A stretch of DNA of 43,986 nucleotides, from NCBI GenBank assembly GCA_022706685.1, contig JAKJCA010000021.1, positions 1 to 43,986 on the forward strand, given 5' to 3'. The position numbers and the translations under genes were made by a program. Below the pieces are notes generated by a model, which searched no databases, had not been told where the DNA came from, and saw nothing but the letters and a program-made list of their open reading frames with translations. Shown piece after piece: positions 1 to 7,329 of the stretch (its first letter is position 1; the number at the start of each line of letters is the position of its first letter). The stretch is from Bacillota bacterium (GTDB lineage: Bacteria; Bacillota; Clostridia; Oscillospirales; Acutalibacteraceae).

Positions 1-669
1 CCAGTAGTTTCCGGCATCATTGACAACAACACTCGTCACGGTAACACATTTGTTTTTCGCAAGGAAGCGAATGACTGACGCGCTGCCGGATGTTGCTGTG
101 CGTACCGGTATATTGTCCGCATTCGTTATGTAAGTGCCCGCGGTCGATGGTACCTTGATTTCGCCGCATTTCGTGCAGGTATTGCCCGAGAATGAGTGCG
201 ATTCGTTTGTCGTTGTGGTAGTTGCATTACTCTTTACATAACCGCAACCGATTCCAGTACATTTGACAGCTGTTATGTATGTAGTTATAGTATGTTGCGT
301 GTTGCTTTTTTTTGTGTAAGTATAGGTCGTTTGACCTCCGGAATATGTATGTGTGTGGGGAGTCAAATTACCTGGATCACCCGAAGAACCAAAAAAGATA
401 TACTCGCCTGTATTTAGTTTTGCCCATATTCTGCCTGAAATACCAGGTGCTGTAGATACTACTATTACTACAGTGCCCTTAGCAGCAATTGTACGCAGTT
501 GTCTTGATGGCGAAGTAGATTGAGGCATACTCCACACGGGCACATTTTCTTTATTTGTCTGATAATACCCGCTAGCTGCCGCTGTTTCGATGAAGCTGAC
601 TGAAACAACACCAAAGACCATAATAAGCGCCAGCATCGCCGAGACAAGTCGCATGGATTTCGTTTTCAT
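1..669 (-). CDS. Secreted SH3b-domain protein with Cys-pair zinc-ribbon-like segment (3' end outside window)
   Basis: An open frame of 223 codons runs from an ATG at 669 off the left edge, so the C-terminus is missing. Residues 1-32 form a signal peptide (basic MKTK start, hydrophobic core, Ala-rich cleavage region). Residues about 35-96 resemble a bacterial SH3 domain (GYYQTN...VPVWSMPQ...), and a second copy starts at 178 (GTYITNADNIPVRTATSGSAS) and is cut by the edge. Between them is a Thr/His-rich stretch with Cys at 137, 142, 165 and 168, which may bind a metal or form disulfides. Bacterial SH3 domains usually bind peptidoglycan stem peptides, so a wall-associated protein is likely (family knowledge). 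The start is supported by an AAAGGGG ribosome site about 7 bases upstream and a good promoter. The enzymatic part, if any, lies outside. The segment is A+T-richer than most of the window. Confidence 0.8.
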   Translation of the reverse strand, partial: MKTKSMRLVSAMLALIMVFGVVSVSFIETAAASGYYQTNKENVPVWSMPQSTSPSRQLRTIAAKGTVVIVVSTAPGISGRIWAKLNTGEYIFFGSSGDPGNLTPHTHTYSGGQTTYTYTKKSNTQHTITTYITAVKCTGIGCGYVKSNATTTTTNESHSFSGNTCTKCGEIKVPSTAGTYITNADNIPVRTATSGSASVIRFLAKNKCVTVTSVVVNDAGNYW

Positions 670-725
670 TTCTAAACCCCTTTCAGAACAGTAATGACGG
701 ATATAGCAAATATCGACTACTACCT

Positions 726-780
726 ATCATATATTGTCACATTGAATTTTTCAATGTGACAAATGTCACATTTTTCAGAG
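726..780 (-). promoter_or_regulatory. Promoter with overlapping palindromic operator for the SH3b gene
   Basis: On the minus strand there is a -35 TTGAAA (754-749), a 17-base spacer and a -10 TATGAT (731-726). A perfect 20-base palindrome with 9-base arms (753-772, core TGACA-AA-TGTCA) abuts the -35. A second perfect inverted repeat with 12-base arms (734-745 and 751-762) fills the spacer. Binding to either would block RNA polymerase. The same core and the same spacing to a TTGAAA -35 recur at 2076-2106. Confidence 0.7.
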
Positions 781-824
781 TACAACGAATTTCAATTTAT
801 AGAATAGTGGGTAGCAACGGCTTA

Positions 825-1997
825 TCAATGATACCTATCTTTTTTTGCAATCATTTTTGTCTCATTCATATCAGACAAGCCTGCATCGTCATATTTGAAA
901 TACTTGATTTCCATACCGGGATGTTCTGCACGGAAATCTATGCTGTAATAACCGGTCAGAATATCAAAGATAAAAGTATGATTTTTCTTGATATACTGTT
1001 CTTCCAGTTCGGGTACATTTGAATTGATATGCGTTATCAAATACTCCTCATACGTCTGAAGGTATTGATCCTCATCAATATTGCCGGTCTTTTTCTCGTA
1101 ATAATTGTTGTAGTAAGTCAGTATATCCTCGATTTGGCTGATTGCCTCTATAGGATAAAGGCCGTTTTCATCATTATTAAACCAATATATATCGTAGAGG
1201 AGCAAACCCATTGCCTGCATAAACTGCTCGGCTTCCGACCTGTCCGAGTCGATTTTTACGAGTTCGTCAATGACCGCCTGTGTGTCAACCCCGTTGAGAT
1301 AGTGTTGTAACATCACGTCCGGGCCAAGCAGTTCGCAGAGCATTTGCGTCAACACACGGTTTACTTTGTATGCGTTTGTGCCGTAATCGACATATTCCTC
1401 CAGCAGAAGTTGTGTCATACCCTCGCTGAAAGCTTCATCGCCGGCAAACCGATAGTCCTTATCTGCCTTGAGCGAGAGCACATGCAGGATTTCGTGTTCC
1501 AATGCGTGCCAGATATTCATATATCCGTATTCCTGGATATTTTCCGTTTGATACATTTTGATAACATTCGTCTTATTGTCGTAGCCTGCTATGATGCTTT
1601 CAATGTCGGTGTCAAGCCCGCCTTCGTCAATCAGTTCCTGCCGGTACTTAATGTCCAAAGTACTCAGTCTTTTGACAACGTCGTCGATAATGAGGAATTC
1701 GCCGTATTCAGAATAGAAAGAATCGAATTTTAAAAAATAGCTGCGTTCATTTTCGTTGAGGTTTTTGTTCGACAAAAGAGCGGCACGAATTTTCTCCGGC
1801 GCATCGTTATTTTTCTTAACTGTCGTTGTGGATTCTGATACAGCGGCTTTTGTGCTTGCTGCTGATGTATCAGGAACGGTATCGATATGATTTTTTATTT
1901 GCCATATTGCAATAAAGGCAACGCCGATAATTAATACAAAAGCGATAAGCCCCCATAGCACGGTGAATTTGCTTTTTTTGATGTCGTATTCTGTCAT
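825..1997 (-). CDS. Membrane-anchored HExxH putative metallopeptidase
   Basis: The 390-residue product has a short basic N-terminus, one membrane segment at about 12-34 and a Ser/Thr-rich linker at about 43-62, so the rest should lie outside the cell. A zincin signature HEILH is at 168-172 (context HALEHEILHVLS), followed by DEAFSEG with acidic residues at 187, 188 and 192. This is consistent with a gluzincin-like third ligand. The downstream half has no motif I recognise. A named peptidase family cannot be given. The start codon ATG at 1997 has only a weak upstream purine stretch. The gene is A+T-rich like the SH3b gene downstream, shares its promoter module, and is probably co-regulated with it. 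A wall or peptide-processing role is inference only. Confidence 0.75.
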   Translation of the reverse strand: MTEYDIKKSKFTVLWGLIAFVLIIGVAFIAIWQIKNHIDTVPDTSAASTKAAVSESTTTVKKNNDAPEKIRAALLSNKNLNENERSYFLKFDSFYSEYGEFLIIDDVVKRLSTLDIKYRQELIDEGGLDTDIESIIAGYDNKTNVIKMYQTENIQEYGYMNIWHALEHEILHVLSLKADKDYRFAGDEAFSEGMTQLLLEEYVDYGTNAYKVNRVLTQMLCELLGPDVMLQHYLNGVDTQAVIDELVKIDSDRSEAEQFMQAMGLLLYDIYWFNNDENGLYPIEAISQIEDILTYYNNYYEKKTGNIDEDQYLQTYEEYLITHINSNVPELEEQYIKKNHTFIFDILTGYYSIDFRAEHPGMEIKYFKYDDAGLSDMNETKMIAKKDRYH

Positions 1998-2052
1998 GGC
2001 TTTATTTCATCTGATTGTTATTGTATGATGAGTTATTCAACACGCTGGATTA

Positions 2053-2106
2053 ATACTATATGACCGTTTTTATAATTTCAAGATGACAAATGTCACATTT
2101 TCAGAG
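2053..2106 (-). promoter_or_regulatory. Promoter with TGACA-AA-TGTCA operator for the HExxH gene
   Basis: On the minus strand a -35 TTGAAA (2081-2076), 17-base spacer and -10 TAGTAT (2058-2053) are preceded by the palindrome TGACAAATGTCA (2084-2095) within a longer block, ending at 2106, that matches 757-780 almost base for base. Position relative to the -35 is identical in both copies. GACANNTGTC is the geometry of ComR/Rgg-type boxes and is close to the TACANNTGTA of BlaI/MecI/CopY repressors. No regulator gene is in the window. Confidence 0.65.
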
Positions 2107-2108
2107 CC

Positions 2109-2171
2109 CTGTTAGAGCAAGAGCCGCCGTTGGCAGTCCGCAAGCGCGAAGATGCCGCCATGGCCGCATAA
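2109..2171 (+). pseudogene. Possible 3' tail of a truncated gene at the A+T-rich/G+C-rich junction
   Basis: From 2109 the DNA turns abruptly G+C-rich and reads in one frame as 20 residues (LLEQEPPLAVRKREDAAMAA) to a TAA at 2169-2171, just before the ribosome site of the next gene. It looks like the Ala-rich end of an operon partner whose upstream part was replaced by the A+T-rich segment. The piece is short, so chance cannot be excluded. Confidence 0.25.
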
Positions 2172-2183
2172 AGGGAGGTTCCC

Positions 2184-5100
2184 TTGGCACAGACCGAAAG
2201 CAACGGTAAACCGAAGCGGACGCTCGCGGGCGAATTCAGCCGCGGCAGGCGCCTGCTGAAGTCCGGCGTGCGTGAAGTCAAGGCCCACTGGAACACGCCT
2301 CGCCCCGGCTTCGATATGCCCTATAAAGAATGGGCCTGGACGACGCTGTGCGACGCCTTTGACGGCACGCACGGCGCGCTGTCGGGGTTTTTGTCGTTTT
2401 CGGCGAGCTGCTATTTAATCATGCGCTACTATCAGGTGGACGCGCTGGACTTCATGGTCATCAACCTTATCGGCGCGCCGCTGGGCTACCTTTGGAGCGT
2501 GCTCGGATGGACCATCGTCGACAACCTCGGCCGCATGGAGAAAAAGGCCGAACGCAAACTGCTCGTTTTTTACAGCGCGGCCATGGCTGTCGGGCTGGCT
2601 TTCATCGTTTTCTGCCCCGTTTCCTTCGGGGAATCGTTCATTCAGGGCTTCGGTAAAATCTTCGGTATCCAGGTGCTGCTGAGCGGTTACGGCGCGGTGC
2701 GCGAGCTGCTGCTGCGCAAATACCTGATCCCCAAGTTCGGCCGTTTCAAGTTCTGGCCGTATGTCAACGCGCCGCTTCGCATCATCACCACGTTTGTCCT
2801 CCTGTTTTGGAATTTCAAGCAGTATAATTACGGCGATATGCTCTGGCGGCTGTATCTTGTCTTTTCGCTCTACAGCGGACGCACCACGGCGGGTTACGTC
2901 AGCAGCATGTACAAGTTTTCCACCACCAACAACAACGAGCGCCTGATTCTGGAGTGCTATCCCGTCAAAATCGGCGGCCTGTTAAAAAATATCGTCGCGG
3001 ACTGGACGGTTCCGATTCTCGCCATGCAGTTCGGCGGGCCGGAAAATATCCAAACCATGCGCTATCTCTACCTGCCGATTTCCCTCGTTGCGCTTGTAAT
3101 GGTGCTGATCACTTTCCCCAAAATGCGCGAACGCCTGCCGCAGCCGCCCATCGAGAAAAAGGTCACCTTTTCCTTTTGGGAGGGCGTCACCGGGGTGCTC
3201 AGGAATAAATACCGCTGGATTACGATGATTTCCGGCACGTTCGACTTCCTCGGTATCGGCGCGCGGCTGGCGCGCGACTGCATCTGGTTCTATATGCTGC
3301 GCATGACCGACGGCGCCTGGTTCGTGTTTCTGCGCACGGCCTTTGACCTGTACAATATCCCCGCCGAGTTCCTCGCGCCCTTCATCATCAAACGTTTCGA
3401 CTTCAAAAAACTGTACATGGTCTCCCGCGCCATCGCCGTCGTCTGCGACATCTTCGAGCTGCTGGCGGTCGTTTTCTTCACCAGCAAAAGCGTCGTCACA
3501 CTCGCCGTCGCCCTGCTGATCCTCAATTTCATCGCAGGTCTGCTCACGGGCGCCAACGGCAAGGCGACCGCCAATATGGGCATCAAAATCAACGATTACC
3601 AGATGTGGCTCAGCGGCGAGCGGCTCGAGAGTTTTTCGGGCATTTTCGGCTGGATTCAGGCGCCGCTGATTTACCTCATCGGCCTGATCGTGCCGCTGCT
3701 CTACCGCACCTACGGCCTGACTTCCGATTATGACGTGCTGTTTAACCACGACGTGCGCGTCAAGGTCTGGATTTTCGGCGCTGTTCTCTGCATCGCCGGC
3801 GATATCATCTGCATCCTCCCGTACTGGTTCTTCAATTATTCCAACCGCAAGCACGAACAGATTATGCTCGAGCAGAAGCAGCGTTCCGAAGCCGCGTGGA
3901 AAGAGGCGGAAGCGGAAGGCACCCTGACGCAGGACGGCGCCATCGGCCGCCCCTCCGTATTCGATATCGAGACGGACGAGGCCGAGCGCGCGGCGGCGCT
4001 GGAACGCAAACGCGCCGCGGAGGAACGGCTGGCCGCCCGCAAGGCGGAAAAAGCGCGGCGCAGGCGATTCCGCCTTTTCCGGGACGAAAAGGACTATGTT
4101 CCCTTGCCCCTGTTCAACAGGGCGGCCGTCGAGGGTTGGCAGAGCAAACTCTTCCGCGCGGCGGATATCGAGGGGGCCGAAGCCGACGCCGCCGTCTTCG
4201 AGGCCGACGGCGGACAAATCAGGCGCTACCTCCCGCCGAGAAAGTTTGTCCTGAAAAGAGGCGTCAAGGCGGCGGTTTCTGTTGTGCTGGCGGTCACCAT
4301 CACGGCGTCGCTGGGCATCTCATTCAAAACCGTCACCAACGCCAAAGCCGAAAAATACGCCTATTCCGACAACATCGGCGGCAGCGGCATCCGCGGCTAT
4401 TACCTCGAGCAGTTCAGCGGTCTCTCTTCCCAAACCGAAATCAAACTCTATTACGCAAAAAAAGAGGTTAAGTCACCGTTCTGGCGGCAGTTCCTGGAAT
4501 ATTTTTCCCTCGCAGCCCCTCCGCCGGAGGAGTATATCACCGCTCCGGACGGGAAATTGGAGCCGCTCGTCGCGCTGGGCGATTTTTCCCTGCCCAACAA
4601 CAGCTACCTGACGAGCATCACCCTCGGCCCCGAAATCCGGCATATCGGCAAGTGGGTGTTCAATAACTGCCCGAACCTGCGCGAGATTCAAGTGGACCCG
4701 GCCAACCGCTGGTTCAAATCCGTCGGCGGCGTCCTTTTCACCATCGACGGCAAAGAACTGGTCGCTTATCCGGAAGCCGTAAACCGGAGTGCCGGCGCGG
4801 CGAAAGACAACCTGCCCGGCGCCTACGCCGTCCCCGCAGGTGTCGCGAAGATTTGGGATTACGCTTTTTATAAAGTGGACACGCTGCAAAGCGTCGCCTT
4901 CCCGCCGACGCTTAAGGAGATTGGCGAAATGGCGTTTTGGACCTGCGGCGCCCTGGAGCGCTTGCGGTTCAACGAGGGGCTCGAAGTCATCGGCAAAGAC
5001 GCCTTTGCCTATAATATGAAGCTGGCGGGCGATATCGTGTTCCCGTCCACCCTGCGCCGCATCGGCGACTTCGCTTTCAGCAAAGACGCGAAAATCACGG

Positions 5101-5219
5101 GCTTCACGTTCAACATGACCAAAGCGGAGTATCTCAAAAGAGGCGTCACCGCATCCGCGTTCCGTTGGAACTACCGTACCGGCGCTTCGGAGGAAGGGCA
5201 ACTGCGGTTCCTCGGGTGA
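2184..5219 (+). CDS. MFS-like multi-pass transporter fused to extracellular BspA-type leucine-rich repeats
   Basis: One continuous 1011-codon frame starts at TTG 2184, chosen because AAGGGAGG (2171-2178) sits 5 bases upstream. Residues about 45-550 contain many hydrophobic segments with an arrangement resembling MFS sugar/cation symporters (GPH/MFS_2 type). Residues about 554-631 are a charged, probably helical cytoplasmic linker (RKAEKARRRRF region). One further membrane span is at about 694-716 (AAVSVVLAVTITASLGISF). After it come leucine-rich repeats of BspA/LRR_5 type at about 805-983, for example ITLGPEIRHIGKWVFNNC and VFPSTLRRIGDFAFS. The predicted layout is transporter inside the membrane with repeats outside. 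Substrate and true transport activity are unknown. It could be a sensor or adhesin rather than a transporter. No promoter is visible just upstream. Confidence 0.75.
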   Translation: MAQTESNGKPKRTLAGEFSRGRRLLKSGVREVKAHWNTPRPGFDMPYKEWAWTTLCDAFDGTHGALSGFLSFSASCYLIMRYYQVDALDFMVINLIGAPLGYLWSVLGWTIVDNLGRMEKKAERKLLVFYSAAMAVGLAFIVFCPVSFGESFIQGFGKIFGIQVLLSGYGAVRELLLRKYLIPKFGRFKFWPYVNAPLRIITTFVLLFWNFKQYNYGDMLWRLYLVFSLYSGRTTAGYVSSMYKFSTTNNNERLILECYPVKIGGLLKNIVADWTVPILAMQFGGPENIQTMRYLYLPISLVALVMVLITFPKMRERLPQPPIEKKVTFSFWEGVTGVLRNKYRWITMISGTFDFLGIGARLARDCIWFYMLRMTDGAWFVFLRTAFDLYNIPAEFLAPFIIKRFDFKKLYMVSRAIAVVCDIFELLAVVFFTSKSVVTLAVALLILNFIAGLLTGANGKATANMGIKINDYQMWLSGERLESFSGIFGWIQAPLIYLIGLIVPLLYRTYGLTSDYDVLFNHDVRVKVWIFGAVLCIAGDIICILPYWFFNYSNRKHEQIMLEQKQRSEAAWKEAEAEGTLTQDGAIGRPSVFDIETDEAERAAALERKRAAEERLAARKAEKARRRRFRLFRDEKDYVPLPLFNRAAVEGWQSKLFRAADIEGAEADAAVFEADGGQIRRYLPPRKFVLKRGVKAAVSVVLAVTITASLGISFKTVTNAKAEKYAYSDNIGGSGIRGYYLEQFSGLSSQTEIKLYYAKKEVKSPFWRQFLEYFSLAAPPPEEYITAPDGKLEPLVALGDFSLPNNSYLTSITLGPEIRHIGKWVFNNCPNLREIQVDPANRWFKSVGGVLFTIDGKELVAYPEAVNRSAGAAKDNLPGAYAVPAGVAKIWDYAFYKVDTLQSVAFPPTLKEIGEMAFWTCGALERLRFNEGLEVIGKDAFAYNMKLAGDIVFPSTLRRIGDFAFSKDAKITGFTFNMTKAEYLKRGVTASAFRWNYRTGASEEGQLRFLG

Positions 5220-5310
5220 TAAAAGGGCATATCGATGCTGACAACGATTCCTGCTGAATGGTATTCCGGATTGTGACGATATGCGCTATGCGCACCGAGG
5301 GGGTATCCGT

Positions 5311-6420
5311 TTGAAAAAGAATCATGCGAAACCATACGCCAGCTGGCTTGCGGGCGAGGTCAAAAGCGAGCAGCGCGAATACACTCAGCCGGTGAAACTG
5401 CTCGCCGGCGACGGCACCCTGCTTGCGCCCGGCTGGGCGCGCCGCATGCTGTTCGACTATGAGCGCGAAAAGACTGTCCCGTTTCACCGGCTCAAGGAGT
5501 GGGAGTTTTATCAGGTCTCCAACGGCAGGTATGTTGCGCAGTTCAACATCGCGAAACTTGCCGTCGGCGGCATGGTCAACGCCGCGCTCATTGACCTTTC
5601 AAAGCCCGGCAAAGGGGAGGCCGTCAATTCCGTTGTGCTGTTTTTCGGCAGTCAAAACTGTTCGCTGCCCGCAAAAGGCGACGTTCCGGGCGGCGTGAAG
5701 TTCTCCCCGAAAGGCATCGGCCGCGCGGATTTTGAGATTGACACAAAAACCGGCAGCCGCACCCTGTATTACCGCTCCAAGGCAAAGGGCCGGGAGGTGG
5801 AAGTCCGTTTTGACATGGATATTCCGGACAACCTTGAGAATATCACCACCGTGCTGCCGTTTAAGGGCAAGCCTACGCGCTTTTTTATGACGATGAAACA
5901 AAACTGCATGCCTTGCTTGGGGACGTTCCGCTTCGGTGATGAAACGGTCGAGTTCTCAAAAGACGATACCTTCTGCTGTGTGGACTGGGGCAGGGTCAAC
6001 GCGCCGTACCGCCTGGTCTGGTACTGGGGCAACGGTTCGACCTATCTCTATGATGAAAACGGCGGGAAGCATATCTTCGGCTTCGAAATTACATGGGGCA
6101 TCGGCGACGAAAGCGCCGCAACGGAAACCTGCCTTTTCTACGACGGCAGGGCCCACAAATTCGGCGCTGTCGACGTCGAGGTTTTTCCGAAATCCTGCGG
6201 ATATATGAACCCGTGGCATTTTATCTCGGAGGACGGCCGCTTTGACATGACCATGACGCCGGTCTATGACCATCACAGCGACGTCAACCTGTTTGTCATG
6301 CGCATGAACTGCCATCAGGTGCACGGCCGCTGGAACGGCACGGTGATTCTTGACGACGGCACAAAACTCGACATCAAAGATATGGCCGCCTTTTGCGAAT
6401 ACGCCGAAAACCGGTGGTAG
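5311..6420 (+). CDS. DUF2804 family protein
   Basis: The product of about 369 residues matches DUF2804, whose function is unknown: an early GWARRM segment, RLKEWEFYQVSNGRY, and a conserved DWGRVNAPYRLVWYWG segment in the second half. There is no signal peptide or membrane span, so it should be cytoplasmic. An upstream ATG at 5281 lacks a ribosome site, whereas TTG 5311 has GAGGGGG (5297-5303) 7 bases before it, so 5311 is preferred. It follows the transporter-LRR gene by 91 bases with no terminator between, so the two may be co-transcribed. Family members are often annotated as lipid- or carbohydrate-related, but I cannot support a reaction from sequence. Confidence 0.8.
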   Translation: MKKNHAKPYASWLAGEVKSEQREYTQPVKLLAGDGTLLAPGWARRMLFDYEREKTVPFHRLKEWEFYQVSNGRYVAQFNIAKLAVGGMVNAALIDLSKPGKGEAVNSVVLFFGSQNCSLPAKGDVPGGVKFSPKGIGRADFEIDTKTGSRTLYYRSKAKGREVEVRFDMDIPDNLENITTVLPFKGKPTRFFMTMKQNCMPCLGTFRFGDETVEFSKDDTFCCVDWGRVNAPYRLVWYWGNGSTYLYDENGGKHIFGFEITWGIGDESAATETCLFYDGRAHKFGAVDVEVFPKSCGYMNPWHFISEDGRFDMTMTPVYDHHSDVNLFVMRMNCHQVHGRWNGTVILDDGTKLDIKDMAAFCEYAENRW

Positions 6421-6544
6421 GCCGAGGGCGGCATTGTTTTCCCGTCCACGTTGCTAAGGTCTAAAAAGAGGCATCTCCGCCTACCGGTGGAATTACCGGC
6501 CCGGCCCGCTGGAGAATAGCCGGCTGCGATTCCTCGCAGGATAA
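6421..6544 (+). pseudogene. Decayed fragment homologous to the 3' end of the transporter-LRR gene
   Basis: Bases 6429-6456 encode GGIVFPSTLLRS, matching GDIVFPSTLRRI of the 2184-5219 product. After an internal deletion and frame change, 6464-6544 encodes KRGISAYRWNYRPG...RLRFLAG followed by TAA, matching KRGVTASAFRWNYRTG...QLRFLG and its stop. The similarity covers the very end of the gene, so this is the relic of a second LRR paralogue after the DUF2804 gene, left by deletion or by recombination at an island boundary. Confidence 0.75.
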
Positions 6545-6565
6545 AAAATGTCCTTTTATGCAAGC

Positions 6566-6634
6566 ATTTACTCGTTTCAGCAAACACCTGCAAATATTGC
6601 AGATATTTACTCGTTTCTATAAACATTCGCAAAT
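6566..6634 (+). repeat. Two 30-base inverted-repeat elements, putative AbiEi operators
   Basis: Two copies at 6566-6595 and 6605-6634, 39 bases apart, share the plan ATTT-ACTC-GTTT-N4-AAAC-N6-AAAT and then ATTG. Each is an interrupted inverted repeat (outer ATTT/AAAT, inner GTTT/AAAC). They end just before the -35 of the abiE promoter. AbiEi antitoxins are known to repress their operon by binding paired repeats in the promoter, so this is the likely operator (inference from position and symmetry). Confidence 0.65.
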
Positions 6635-6640
6635 ATTGAT

Positions 6641-6669
6641 TTGACATTCGGTATAAATACCATTACAAT
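6641..6669 (+). promoter_or_regulatory. Promoter of the abiE toxin-antitoxin operon
   Basis: TTGACA (6641-6646), 17-base spacer, TACAAT (6664-6669), 57 bases before the abiEi start. The -35 is a perfect consensus and lies 6 bases after the second operator-like repeat. Confidence 0.75.
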
Positions 6670-6726
6670 GAAGCCATCAAATCGTAACCTTTTAGATTTT
6701 AAAGGTAACAAAATGGTGGTGATACA

Positions 6727-7329
6727 ATGAAGCAGACACGCGTGGACAAACTGGACGCAATTTTTGAGTCCGGTGGCCAGGTCATTCGAGCATCCATCCT
6801 TTCAAAGTACAAGTTCTGCAGTAAAGATATTGCAGAGCTTATAGCGGATGGCTATCTAGTCAAGCTGAAGACAGGGCATTATATTAGGCAAACGACAATG
6901 GCTGAAATCAGTGAAATGGAGCTGGTAGCACTTCTGATACCCCAAGGTGTTATTTCACTGATTTCCGCTGCGCAGTATCATAACATGACAACGATTAATC
7001 CACTTGTCATCAGCATTACCATTCCGAAAGATATGCGCACGCCGGTACTTCCGGATCATCCGCCAATCAGTGTTTATAAGACGATAAGAAAGGTTTATGA
7101 AATAGGTATCGAGGTCATACCAATGCAATTTGCCGGTGTAAAAGTATATGATCGTGAACGCACGCTGTGCGACCTTTTCCGTATGCGCCTGCAAATCGGA
7201 GAAGATGTTGCCATTGAAGTCCTGAAAAGTTATATGGCGGGTGCAAAAAATCTCCAAAAACTGTTTGAATATGCGGAGATACTGCAAATCAAAGGAGTTC
7301 TTCGCCCCTATGTGGAGGCCCTTATATGA
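6727..7329 (+). CDS. abiEi: AbiEi-type antitoxin (transcriptional repressor of a type IV toxin-antitoxin pair)
   Basis: The 200-residue product has the AbiEi layout: an N-terminal winged-helix region (about 1-65; SKYKFCSKDIAELIADGYL, then KTGHYIR) and a C-terminal antitoxin domain with VYDRERTLCDLFRMR near 140-155. Members repress their own operon and neutralise the partner nucleotidyltransferase, apparently without direct complex formation (family knowledge). The start ATG 6727 follows GGTGGTG. The stop overlaps the next start by four bases (ATGA at 7326-7329), the usual coupling for this pair. Lower G+C than the flanking genes suggests horizontal transfer. A plain transcription factor is the only real alternative, and the partner gene makes it unlikely. 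Confidence 0.88.
   Translation: MKQTRVDKLDAIFESGGQVIRASILSKYKFCSKDIAELIADGYLVKLKTGHYIRQTTMAEISEMELVALLIPQGVISLISAAQYHNMTTINPLVISITIPKDMRTPVLPDHPPISVYKTIRKVYEIGIEVIPMQFAGVKVYDRERTLCDLFRMRLQIGEDVAIEVLKSYMAGAKNLQKLFEYAEILQIKGVLRPYVEALI

Noticed and set aside
734..762. 12-base inverted repeat considered as terminator of the HExxH gene
   Set aside because: The stem is A+T-rich, has no following T run on the minus strand, and lies between the -35 and -10 of the next gene, so an operator role fits better.
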